A DNA stretch of 64,000 nt from Ditylenchus dipsaci (lineage: Eukaryota > Nematoda > Chromadorea > Rhabditida > Anguinidae). The notes below the pieces were generated by a model that did no database searches, had not been told where the DNA came from, and saw only the letters and a list, made by a program, of their open reading frames with translations. Both the position numbers and the translations under genes were made by a program. Below, piece after piece: positions 10,328 to 20,413 of the stretch. Numbering within the stretch: the stretch's first letter is position 1; every line of letters begins with the position of its first letter. The stretch spans positions 10,768 through 74,767 of the forward strand of contig SADC01001043.1 in assembly GCA_004194705.1 (NCBI GenBank). Direction: 5' to 3'.

Positions 10328-13300
10328 TATTTTTCAAAGTATTGCGTTTTAGCGGTTTTCTTTACTTGCTACTTCATTCATAAGATGATTTCAATGCTGA
10401 AAATGGACGCCAGCAGTGTGACTGCCCAGTCATTCGACATAGAATATCTGTTCTCCTGGGGTCTTATTATCCAGTCAGTACTTTCCATCGTATGTTTATT
10501 TCAAATCTTTCAGAAATAGAAAACACTGGCATTATGTATACATAAAGCAACTAAATTTTTTCTAGATATTTTATAAACCGTTTTTATACGTTTAGCTGTT
10601 CCTAGCCTATTGGCAACATTTTGGGTACTTGCAACTCATATTTGAACAAGTATTCACATTTAATTTTTCCTCCCACTGCCGATCCAAACTGCTTAGAAGA
10701 AAAAAATTTTGTTTTGTGGCCATATTAATATCAACTATTTCCTTTTTTCTCAGCGCAGTCCATTTTTTCCTTAAAAACTATGGCCAAAAATATTTTGGCA
10801 AACGCATTTTGAAGGTAGCTTTTTTATTTGATACACTGGAATTAAAGAGTTTGTTTCAAGGATTTACTAAGCCTCGTCTCTATTGGAACATAATCACGAT
10901 TTTTGTGCAATTCTATGAATATTTGTGTGGAATGTAGTTATTTTTTTGTTTATAATTGTTGTGCATAGCATATCAGTGCGGGTGAAACATTTTAATCGAC
11001 AGTTTAAATTTGTAAGTCATTATTATCGAAATGTTGGAAATGATAATTTTAAGTTTTTTCAAGATGCTCAAACTAGCTATTGCTTCACCTTTCAAACACA
11101 AAGTACTGTCAGACAGATTACTTACTGCCTTTCATGAGCACAATCAAATAGCGGATGAAATTAAACAGCTTGACTCCATATTTAGGGTATAAATTGCTCT
11201 ATTGACCTTTAGGGGGGCATTATTTTTGCCTTGGTCTCCCCTGTTATTTTAAAGGTTATCATGTTAACCATAGTCACCATAGCCAAAACATTAACATAGC
11301 TATAATTGATAAGGCGTAAAATGGACTTTTTAAAGAAAAAAACAACAGGGGGGACCGAGCTAGAAATAATGCCCCCTGAAAGTCAATAAGGCCGTATAAA
11401 TGCTACAATAAATACAGTCAACTCCCGATTTAGTGTACACCCTGGGGACCGGCTTGAGCTGTACACTAAATCGAATGTACACTGAATCGAAGTATATTTT
11501 AAAAAATTCATTCAACTGTACACTAAATCGAGAGAGAAACATTGCTTTTATTTAATCAAACAAAAGTTGCAACAAACAATCAAGAGTTAACAACAAAATA
11601 ATCAGAGAGGTTTTTCTGCGATTGCTTCTCGGTTGGTGACTTGCAACTCCGGCTCTTCTTCAACCTCCATCAGATCCCTGTCGCTAAAAGATAAGTCTTT
11701 TGAGAAGCTAAACAAACCACATACTTACCTGTCCACATTCGGCTCTTTCACGGCATCCGCTGCTATCTCGGCAAGAGTGAGTGTTCCCCCGGTTGATCAA
11801 GCTGATCATCCACAGTCAGGTGTTCGTCCAACGTGACATCTACCATATTCAGCGCATGCAGTCCCACCCAAAGGGTATTCAGTTCATCATCGCCTTCTGC
11901 CGGTTGCTCTGGTTCTGCTGGCTGAATACAAAAGCTATGGCCCCACAAGAAATAAAAGACTGACCTCAACGTTCTTGACAAATCCGGCCTTTCGGAAGCA
12001 GTTAGCCAGCGTCTCAGGCTTCACATCGTCCCAGGATCTTGGAAGAAATTGCAGCGCTTTGAAAAGGTCCATCTTAAAGTCGGTCTTGCTGTCGATGGAG
12101 GCAATCCGTTCACGAAGGAGAAAGCGTCGGTAGTGCACCTTCAGATTCTGTATAATTCCCTGGTCGCATGGCTGAGAGAAAAATAGAGCATACGACCTCA
12201 AAGATAAAATAAAATCCAAGAAGAAGAGTCACGTCTCATCGGCATTGAAAACATTATCGGCAGAGAAGCAAGTGATTTCTCTGTGCAGCACGTCCACCTG
12301 AATCAAGACAATCAGAACGACAAATATCAAACCAATCTTACCTGCCACTTTCCAAGCTCTTCCAAGTCCATGTCGGCCGCTTCACCTTGGTTCTCTTTGA
12401 AGACGATTAAATGCCGGTGTTTGAATCTGTTGATTCATTTTTCGCTTGCTTTAAAGTTCTCCAGATCCTCCGCTCACTTTTCAAGTTCCAACTTGCTTTG
12501 CTCTTCAGTCAGCGCCCTTGCCCCTAGCGCTCTTCTCATCGGCTTTGCTAACTCCTTTGCCAATTTTTGCCCTTTTTCCTAAAGCAACATGAAAAAAACG
12601 AAATAGAATAGCAAGGAGAAAAACCGATCTTACCGCCAGAAGAGGACCTGACATCGGAACTTTCTCACTTCTTGCGGCTTTAAACCACGGCAAGACCGAC
12701 TCCTCCAGATCTGCATACTTAGCCGCCTTTAAATGAGCTCGCTTCGCGCCGCAGCCTTCGTCGGTTGCATAGAAAATTGAATCCTCGTTATCCAGGATGT
12801 TCTTGACTGTCGAACGCGGCATTCCAAATTGCTCGCTGAGATCTTTCAAGCTCTTCTTTGGATTCTTTGTCACCGATGCGTCAATGACCTCTTTATTTTC
12901 TACCAGAGTGATGATGCGACGCTTTTTGCTTAGAGTTGCCATGATCGATCTGAAACAAAAAAGTTCCACAACAACAATCTCACAGAGAAAATACGCAAGA
13001 ACAAAAATTTTGAGACCAAAATGTTGAACAGAGTCAAGGCAGTTTTACTCAAATTTCAAAAATTTCAAATTTCATGTTGAAACGACTGTATTTTAAAATT
13101 TTCGGTTCTTTTTGGTTATCGGGAATACCCGATTCTTACGCATAAATTGTCTTAGCACGACTGAGGTCGGGTATTCCGATAACCAAAAAGAACCAAATTT
13201 TCTTTTAAACTTTGTTTCTGTACACTAAATCGGGTTTCGTTTGTTGATATGGGGACGTGCCCAGGAGTACACTAAATCGAGTGTACACTGTACCGAGGGT

Positions 13301-15436
13301 CACTTTCTGCGGATCTTGATTCAGGCCAGCCAAATATTTTCCAGGTGTACACTAAACCGAGGTGTACACTAAATCCGATGTACACTAAATCGGGAGTTGA
13401 CTGTATAATAAAGCTGAGATAAAAATGCTGGAGCACTCCCACCTTACTCCCAACACTAGAATATCCAACTGGCTAGTTGAATATCCACCTTGTCAGGTGG
13501 TACCACCCAAGTTTTGAAATTTTGGCGGGTGAAATCGCAATTTCGGTCTTATGAAACGTAATTCACCACACGATTTTACATAAAATAGCACTATATGCAA
13601 AAATATTGTTGGTTAAAAAGTTCAAAACATTTGCATTAGTCCCCGAAGCTAAATCTTTTGCTAGAGGTAAAGTGTGATCGAGTGCTGGGCTGCAGTGTAA
13701 CTTAGCCAAAAAAGCCTAAAGCTATTTGTTAAGTTTAACGTTTTGCTAGGAATTACAAAATTAATTTTTTTTCTTATAATTAAAGTTGTATTTATTTAAA
13801 AAAAAATTTAGGTGTATACGTTTGTTATGCTCACACTAGACAGCACAGTCACTATTTTTGGAGTGTTGCTATTGTTGAGAAGAGAGAATTGGATAGATTT
13901 CGCGTTCACGGCTCATGATGTAGCTTGTTGTTTTTATCATCTTTTTGGCCTTTGTTTGATTCCTGCTCAAATATACAATGAGGTAAAGAAAGTGCTCATT
14001 ATACTATTTTATTTATTATATCATTGATAAAGAGATTGATGTCTAAATCATAATTTTTTCAACCAGTTACAGTCGACCCCATATAACGGCATCCTTAGGG
14101 ACCAGCTAAAAGTGCCATTAAATCGGGAATATATTATTTCCAGACTTCCTCAACCTATTTACATCTAGTATGAAACATAGCAAAAACAAAGCTAAAATGA
14201 AAAAAGCACACTAAAATTTTTTTTACAAATTGAAATCAAATTCAAGTTTACTTGCAAAACTTTCGCTGAATCTGAATTTTCTCTCAAAATTTATCAGTGC
14301 CGTTATATATCGGGTGCCGTTACTATATCACATTATATTTTATTATCATTACAGTTAAAACTCGATTTAACGAAACTTTTTAGTCAGTCCCTGTTCAAAA
14401 ATTTGACACTCGTTTTAGTGAAAGTACACAAAATCGTCTGAAAATTCATGGCCCAAACAGAAACATGCCCTCTATTTTCGCAAATTGACGTTTTTTGAAG
14501 AGAGCTGTATTTTTTTCCGAAGTTTGCCGTCTTTAGTCCGACATCTGTAGTCTTTTTTCAAAATTCAAATTCACCATGTTATGCTATGCCGTTTCCACCA
14601 AGGCTAAGCTAGTTAGGACTTGAACGAATCCCACATTGAGAGAAGAGTGTTTCCCAAGATTGGTGAGCATGATTTGAATCGCTGCCAGATCCACCTTATT
14701 TACCCACTAACGCAAAAACTGATCAGCATAATCTGAACTGATCCGCTATTCGGACTAATCTCTCGAAAATGGGCTAGTGGATAAGGTTTACGATAACTTA
14801 TATCAGTTTTTCGATTGCTATGAGGAGAAAGGAAATATGTGAGGTGCGTCCTGTGAGGTGCGTTTCGAGGTGATCGTTGAATCTGATTATTTGTTGATAA
14901 ATAATTAATAAATAAAAAAGTTGCGAAAACTCTTTTTAACAAAAACTCGATTTAACGAAACTTTTTGGCCGTTTTCTTGAAATTCGTTAAATCGAGTTAT
15001 AACTGTATATCAAGGGTGAAATTTGCTTATTTCTTTGCTGGCCAACTTTTAAAAAGATGAGCGATTGCCATTACATCAGTCCAGGTTTGACTGTACTGAA
15101 TTTTCAAACTTTTAGTACCGTTCTGTGCAACAGAAGCTCTGGAGACAAGAGCAGGTTTGGCTAGACTACAATCTAAGGGTCTACCAAATAGCCAAAATGT
15201 TTGTTGAAAATGCTGCAAACTCTAATATCGGCATTACTTTGTGGGGCATCACAGTAATAACTAAGCCCTTGATTTTGATGGTTTGTTTTTCACTCACTGC
15301 TGAGTATTTATTAAGAATTTAATTTATTTATTTTCAGTGTCTGTCTCTGATAATTCCGTATGTACTGCTGTTTTTGCAACTTCAGCTTGGCGCTCAAAAT
15401 AATTCTTGGACATTAAAGAATGCTGTTAATGAATAA
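10328..15436 (+). CDS. Gustatory-receptor-like (GRL) seven-TM chemoreceptor, gene 1
   Basis: Exons: about 10385-10489 (frame open from 10328), 10596-11011, 11064-11186, 13812-13982, 15116-15280, 15338-15436. After allowing one lost base in exon 2 (near 10925, just before WNVVIF) the model gives about 359 residues. Several hydrophobic helices are visible. The last ends IIPYVLLFLQLQ, fitting the insect/invertebrate gustatory-receptor signature TY-h5-QF with Pro for Thr and Leu for Phe. The preceding helix reads ITLWGITVITKPLILM. The segment before the sixth helix (SDRLLTAFHEHNQIADEI) is the usual cytoplasmic loop of this family. Intron positions and phases match gene 2 downstream. Intron 3 holds a Merlin-like MITE and a whole pogo element. 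It is expected to be a ligand-gated receptor in chemosensory membranes, by family analogy. The true N-terminus is uncertain. Confidence 0.7.
11195..11393. mobile_element. Merlin-like MITE at a splice donor of GRL1
   Basis: A perfect 8-bp target duplication, GTATAAAT, flanks the element (11187-11194 and 11394-11401). Its inverted ends contain TTTAGGGGGGCATTATTTTT / TTTCAGGGGGCATTATTTCT followed by a GGTCCCCCTGTT-like block, the same order as the ends of the Merlin element at 58646-59464. The left duplication is itself the GT donor of GRL1 intron 3, so the insertion kept the donor intact. Confidence 0.85.
11415..13403 (-). mobile_element. pogo/Tigger-like DNA transposon, non-functional
   Basis: The ends are perfect 25-bp inverted repeats beginning CAGTCAACTCCCGATTTAGT. 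Each is flanked by TA (11413-11414 and 13404-13405), the expected pogo target site. The motif TGTACACTAAATCG recurs several times behind both ends. The element lies in intron 3 of GRL1, antisense to it. A hairpin with arms starting GGTTCTTTTTGGTTATCGGG sits at about 13104-13192. Confidence 0.95.
11935..12942 (-). pseudogene. Defective pogo/Tigger transposase inside the 11415-13403 element
   Basis: The ATG at 12942 opens MATLSKKRRIITLVENKEVI, a psq/CENP-B-type helix-turn-helix start, continuing to a GT donor at 12633. A second exon (upstream acceptor near 12578) carries the Tc5/CENP-B second helical domain but has two in-frame stops. A third block reads FNADET, the first catalytic Asp region of the DDE domain, followed by a TGA. 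It then jumps almost directly to QPCDQGIIQNLKVHYRR, which normally lies more than 100 residues later. The core with the other catalytic residues is therefore deleted. Confidence 0.85.
14070..14340. repeat. Fragment with CAGTCGACCCCATATAACGG end
   Basis: A pogo-like terminus preceded by TA begins at 14070. Inverse GCCGTTATATATCGGG and GTGCCGTTAC motifs occur near 14298-14325, but no clean right end follows. Probably a decayed relative of the 17373-20232 element. Confidence 0.5.
14352..15005. mobile_element. TA-flanked MITE with CAGTTAAAACTCGATTTAAC ends
   Basis: The left end CAGTTAAAACTCGATTTAAC and the complement of the right end, CAGTTATAACTCGATTTAAC, are near-perfect inverted repeats next to TA. 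Another internal copy of CTCGATTTAACGAAAC lies near 14945. It lies in intron 4 of GRL1. No transposase is visible. Confidence 0.85.
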
Positions 15437-15597
15437 TAGTGAAGAAAAAGTTGTATAATTGTGTTATTGTGTTATTGTTTAATAATTTAAATATTGATTC
15501 TTTTTAGTTTTCTTGGTTATGATAAACAATCTCCATTTTTTTAAATTTCAGTTGTTATCAAAGTAGAAACACTAAAAAACTCTGCTGAAATTACCAT

Positions 15598-16320
15598 TTA
15601 AAATCTTGGCGCTACCGGAGTATACCCCCCCCCCCAAATGAAATTTTTTTAAAGTGTTTCCAAACACCTATATCGACTTAAAATTGCCTCAGAAGCTCGA
15701 AAAAGGCATTATTTTTGTGTTCTAGTCAATAAAAAATTGAGTTTTGGGACCACCCAAATATACCTATTTTGACCATTTTTGAAGGGATTTAGGGCCATAT
15801 TAGGTGGGGCCAAAAAAGGGCCAATTTAGTGTGAAAAGGAAGATGTTGAACATAGTTTTGTTGACTGGGCCTACCGCATAAATAAACTCTGGTATGCATA
15901 CATTTTTTATGCATCCAGAGTCACTTTCGAGTGATTTGCGTCTAAGGTATGTGGGTGTGCGCATCTCAACCCCAAGCAACCAAGCCCCTGCGCCCCCTAA
16001 GGGGGCGCAGGGGGCTTGGTTGGTTAGAGATGCGCGCACTCACTTACCTTAGACATAATTCGGAGAAGACTCTTGAACAAAAATGCATTTAGAAACTATT
16101 TTTGCCCAGCTCCAGTGACCAAAACATGCCAAAACAGGCAAATGGTCGAAATTTCAAAATGTCCAAAACTCAGTTTTTTATTAACCAGAACTTAAAAATA
16201 ATGTCTTTTTGAACTCCGAGGCAATTTTGGGTCGATATAGGGTGTTTAAAAACACTTAAAAAAAATTTCATTTGGGGGGGGGGGGAGTATACTCCGGTAG
16301 GGTCAAAATCTTTTACAAAG
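15598..16320. repeat. Inverted-repeat element with poly-C tips and nested family repeat
   Basis: Left arm starts GGCGCTACCGGAGTATACCC with a run of C; right arm ends with the complement, including a run of G. Arms of about 180 bp share CTATATCGACTTAAAATTGC and a GAAATTTTTTT tract. The centre (about 15785-16085) contains an inverse copy of the GTGAGTGCGCGCATCTC family. GC-rich CAAGCCCCTGCGCCCCC palindromes lie at 15975-16020. Confidence 0.75.
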
Positions 16321-17370
16321 TTATGTTTTTTTATCAATATGAGATAGTATATTAATTTCTTGGCGCTGCTCGTTTTAACCCCCCTCCCCCAAAACAGCTC
16401 CTCGGAAATACATCCAACCAACCACACCTACCAAATCCCCACCTAAACGCCCCCCCCCCCCCCAAATTTTAGGCTTAGCAATTAGACTTAGCCTTTAGGC
16501 TTTGAGCCCCAGGCTTAGGCATTTGGTGAATAATACAACGTCTAGCACCAGATCTATAACTATTGATTACTTAAGCCTTTTATTTAGAACCCATTTTCCA
16601 GATTATTTATTTAGTAATTGTCCACCAAGGAGCTATAGTTAATTTAATGCCGTCTGTGACTTTGGTTATGTAAACACCAAAAAGAAATTATACTGAAAGA
16701 TTCTTGTCACCTTTAACATATGTTTTTTCTGTGATGATACACATTTATACTGCACTTTTATGGCAAAAAATGACTAAAAATTAGTCATTTGTCAGATTAA
16801 TGCTCATAGTTTTGTTGAAGTCTACAGGTCTATATTTTGGAAATATTAAAAATAAAAGTCTATTCTGTAAAGTAATTGTTGCTATCAGAGTTACCGTTTT
16901 ATTCTTGGCAAGTAAGTTTTTTAAAGTTACTTTGATAACTTTCCTAACAGCCAACCTTTTTAAACCTAGTTGAACTAAGTCATATGGTTTTAAAACAATT
17001 TAGTACAAAAAAGATTTACAGTGTAAGCGGAAAGATATAATTCTAAAGATTGGAAATTAAAATTTTCAGTGAAGAAGTTTTGCAATTTTGCAATAACAGT
17101 TTACAATTTTCCTCGTAAATTCTTTTCCTTACAAATTATCTTGACGAGATACAGTTGCAGCATCTACTTACTTCTGTCTAGACTCTAGACTCAAACTCAT
17201 TTTTGGAGCCTTTCGCCAAATGTAATTACCTAAACTAGTCCAAAAACTTCGCAAATATTTTGATTTGTTGATCATTTTAGAAAAAGCAAAAATGGCATTA
17301 AGACCCCTAGTCTCTACAGTATGCACGAAGAAAAGTGGTTATTGCAGCTTTTTGGAACTGTTTTTTCAAA
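16321..17370. other. No gene recognised between GRL1 and the second pogo element
   Basis: A poly-C run lies at about 16450-16463, followed by CTTAGGC/TTTAGGC-rich sequence (16470-16530). Similar TTAGGCTTAGG sequence recurs next to another poly-C tract near 34670-34720, so both are probably pieces of one repeat. The remainder is AT-rich with no recognisable frame. Confidence 0.5.
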
Positions 17371-17589
17371 TACAGTCAACTCTCGTTATAACGGCTACCA
17401 GACAATTTCCAATATTTTGGAAAATGTCGCCCGACATTTTCCAATATTTTTTCGGTAAATTCGGGCGAAACGACCGAATCGACCGAAAAAATAATGGAAA
17501 ATGTCGGGCGACATTTTCCAAAAATATTGGAAATTGTCTGGTAGCCGTTATAACGGCACTTCAGTATAACGGCACTTCAGTAGGAGCAG

Positions 17590-17822
17590 TTTCGGTATAC
17601 ACCCCCCACTCAAGTTTGATATACACCCCCCAGTTTGCCTTGGTCCCCAAGCTGATTTAAAAAAAAAATTCCGAATTTTTTTTAACTTTAACCCAATAAA
17701 AAACAGCGTTCAAAAATTTCGAATTTTTTTTTAAAAAAATCAGCTTGGGGGACCAAGGCAAACTGGGCGTTGTATACCGAACTTGACTGGGGGGTGTATA
17801 CCGAACTTGACTGGGGGTGTAC
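17590..17822. repeat. Small fold-back element with GTATACCGAACTTGACTGG arms
   Basis: The left arm has two inverse units (GTATACACCCCCCACTCAAG, then ATACACCCCCCAG) and the right arm two direct units (GTATACCGAACTTGACTGGG). Between them a second inverted pair, CAGTTTGCCTTGGTCCCC / GGGGGACCAAGGCAAACTG, surrounds an AT-rich loop. It shares the ACCAAGGCAAA motif with the Merlin-like ends. Confidence 0.75.
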
Positions 17823-17875
17823 AGGTGTCCCACAAAAACTGGTGCAATTTTTGAATTTTCGTTCAATTTTTTATA

Positions 17876-18189
17876 CCGTATATTCTCTATTAGAAGGCCC
17901 GGGCCTTCTATTTTCAACCCTAAAAAAGTCGGAAAAATTTGGGTCGATTTTGAGATTTTCGCGTGCTCAACCAAAATTTTAAAAGTGGAATCAGGTAAGC
18001 TCGTGTTAACTAAGAAAACGCGAAAAACAGATTTGCGAATTTCTTTTTCTAGGCTGATATATAGGTCCTCAAGGGGGCCTTCTATTAGAGAGGGGCCTTC
18101 TATTAGAGAGGGGCCTTCTATTAGAGAGGGGCCTTCTATTAGAGAGGGGCCTTCTATTAGAGAGGGGCCTTCTAATCGAGAATATACGG
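17876..18189. mobile_element. TA-flanked MITE, CCGTATATTCTC family (copy 2)
   Basis: Inverted ends CCGTATATTCTCTATTAGA flanked by TA, as at 2595-2852. The interior is nearly identical to copy 1. The right part contains five tandem copies of the 18-mer GAGGGGCCTTCTATTAGA (18076-18170), expanded relative to copy 1. Confidence 0.9.
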
Positions 18190-18649
18190 TAATTCTTTTT
18201 GTCGCATTTCTTGTCATTTCCGTATGTGTTTCAGAATGTTCCAATGTTTGCTATCTTTCAACATCGTCCAAGAGACGTTGAAACACGAAAAAGCCCAATC
18301 CCGGCGGGAAGGGGAAACCTTGGACAAATTTTTTTTGCACCAGTTTTTGTGGGACACCCTGTATACCGAAACTTAGCCCTTCAGTATAACGGCACTTCCA
18401 CTATAACGGCACTTTGAAGACGATTTGGTTGGCCAGCACAGGAATAAGGCAATCCTTACTTCCACTATAACGGCACTCCACTATAACGGCACTTCCACTA
18501 CAACGGCACCTTGAAGACGATTTGTACAATGAAATTTACTCTCGATATAACGGCACTTTGACAATGTGGAAAAACTGGTCTTTTCTGGCAGCTGCTTCCA
18601 ACAAAACCTTGACTTTTAGAGGTTTAGGTTTAGCAGTGAAATTTTGTAG

Positions 18650-19990
18650 TAGATTTTTAATTCTATTTCAGGCGAGAAGGATCGAATTACTGTTCTCGTC
18701 GGTGCGAATATGTGTGGGACCGAGAACTGATAGTGATCGGCAAATCGAAGAAACCTCGTTGATTCAAAAATGCGATTGTATAGTATAATGCGATCGTATA
18801 TTGATTACATAGCCAACAAGAAAGCGTGGGTGACGGGTATATTTTTAGCAGCTTTTCAGCGGTTCAGCAGGTGCTGCTTTCGAAGAATGGTTAAAGAAGT
18901 GGGACAAGAAATTAAAAAAGTTGAAAGGAAGGTGCTTCTTTACATCGACAACTGCTCTGCCACCTTCCGAATGTTACTTTGGAATGCATTACGATAAAAT
19001 TCTTTCCATCAAATACCGCTGCAATGTCTCAGGTTTGTAGTTTTATCTGGGTTTTGAAAGTTATTATTCCCATTTTAGCCATGCGATCAAGGAGTAATTT
19101 AGAACATAAAAGTGCACTACCGACAATCAATGCCATTGACGAGAGCAATAACATCCTCTCGGACGATTGATCCTCCCCTCGGACGATTGAAAAATAATCC
19201 CACATATGGAACCAATAGAGATAATACGGCATACTACGGCAATTGTTCCTCATTATTTCCTCATTATTTCCTCTTTTTCCTCATTATCTGCTCGTCGCTT
19301 TGCATTTCTTCGTAGGGCTTCGATGGAAGTAGAACCGGAAACAATCACCAATTTCTTTAGACATGTCAACTTTGTGATCAACGATGAGGGGCTTGAATTA
19401 CTCTTTGATCGTATAATCTTAAAATTTTTAGGTAGAATAAGACGCTGAGAAAGAGTTGAACAGCTGGAGGGATTCAAAGAGCTTCTGGATGCATGGACCG
19501 ACTTGCAATTCGGCTCTAGTCAACTTTAGGTCCCCCCCAATTTGCCTTGGTCCCCCTGTCGTTTCGAAGGCGATCATGTTCAAGGTGATCATGTTAACCA
19601 TAATCACCATGATCACAACATTATTATAACTCTATTGGACAGGGGGACCAAGGCATTTTTCAGGAAAAAACAAAAGGGGGACCAAGGCAAATTTGGGGGG
19701 GGGGGACCTAAAGTTGACTAGAGCCCATGGACCGACTTGCAATTGATCGGCGGAATCAATGAAGAAGCCGAAATTGAGGACTAGATGGAAGTAGATAATT
19801 ACTTAATCACAGGTTGTGTTTATAATTTATTCAACATTATCAATCTTTATTGATTACTTTTTTTGCAGAAGGCACATTCACACTCGCATTAATCGTAGAA
19901 GTCTCGGTCGTTGAAGAGGATTGCCAATTAATCGGATGACAACGAAGCGATAGGCGAAATAGAAACGCAGGAGCCGGACATCACACGACA
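18650..19990 (+). pseudogene. pogo/Tigger transposase remnant in the 17373-20232 element
   Basis: Frame fragments recall the DDE domain in order. Near 18672 a frame reads EKDRITVLVGANMCGTEN, the strand leading toward the first catalytic residues. Near 18930 KVLLYIDNCSAT is the second Asp motif. Near 19005 IKFFPSNTAAMSQ corresponds to the LPPNTT-x-x-QP motif. Near 19110 SALPTINAIDESNNILS is the C-terminal helix region. Near 19320 EVEPETITNFFRHVNF is the late conserved block. Several stops and frame changes separate them, and a 214-bp MITE interrupts the C-terminal part. The HTH region is not recognisable. Confidence 0.7.
19512..19725. mobile_element. Merlin-like MITE flanked by a 19-bp direct repeat
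   Basis: Inverted ends begin GGCTCTAGTCAACTTTAGG, followed inside by TTGCCTTGGTCCCCCTGT, the same order as in the Merlin element near 58.7 kb. CATGGACCGACTTGCAATT occurs at 19492-19510 and 19726-19744, directly flanking the element apart from one base on the left. It interrupts the C-terminal part of the pogo transposase remnant. Confidence 0.8.
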
Positions 19991-20234
19991 AAAAGTTCAG
20001 CGTCCTTAAAATTGATATTTAGTTGTTATGTTAAGTTCGAATAAAAATTTGAAATTGATTGCTTTGTGTGTGATACAAGTCACAATGTAGCGGACTCTCG
20101 ATATAGTGGCACCTCATATTATTTTTGGTTCAAAAACTCTCGTTACTACGGCACCTCCACTATAACGGCACTCTCGCTATAACGGCAGTTGGGCTCGGTC
20201 CCGTGGGGTGCCGTTATAGTAAGAGTGGACTGTA

Positions 20235-20335
20235 CATTTTTCGGCGCTAGTGGAGAATCGGTTCCCATTTTTTTCTTTAAAAAAATCAACAGGGGGGACC
20301 AAGGCAAAAATAGGAAGCGATCCTCCACTAGTGCC
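20235..20335. repeat. Short hairpin element with GGCGCTAGTGGAGAATCGG ends
   Basis: The left side GGCGCTAGTGGAGAATCGG and the complement of the right side (GGCACTAGTGGAGGATCGC) are inverted repeats. The right half also has the GGGGGGACCAAGGCAAAA motif. A similar combination (AAGCCGAAAAATCAGTTCTC, CTCCAGTAGAGCC) occurs at 23590-23630 inside GRL2. Confidence 0.65.
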
Positions 20336-20413
20336 ATTTTTTAAATTTTTTCAAATCCAAAGTTTAATTTTGATTTTTCAGCAATTAAAAAAAATATTTT
20401 GAAATCTTTTTAG

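Larger units (their letters stand above)
17373..20232 (+). mobile_element. Second pogo/Tigger-like element, with nested insertions
   Basis: Left end CAGTCAACTCTCGTTATAAC and the complement of the right end, CAGTCCACTCTTACTATAAC, are inverted repeats flanked by TA (17371-17372, 20233-20234). ATAACGGCAC motifs recur behind both ends (17565-17580, 18370-18560, 20155-20185). A 60-70 bp inverted repeat with ATTTTCCAATATT lies at about 17385-17557. Nested inside are a GTATACCGAACTTGACTGG array element, a CCGTATATTCTC MITE and a Merlin-like MITE. Confidence 0.75.

Noticed and set aside
17265..18281. Several frames over 100 codons, including repeats of GPSIREGPSIRE
   Set aside because: They translate the 18-bp GAGGGGCCTTCTATTAGA tandem units and hairpins of the nested MITEs; two strands give equally long frames.
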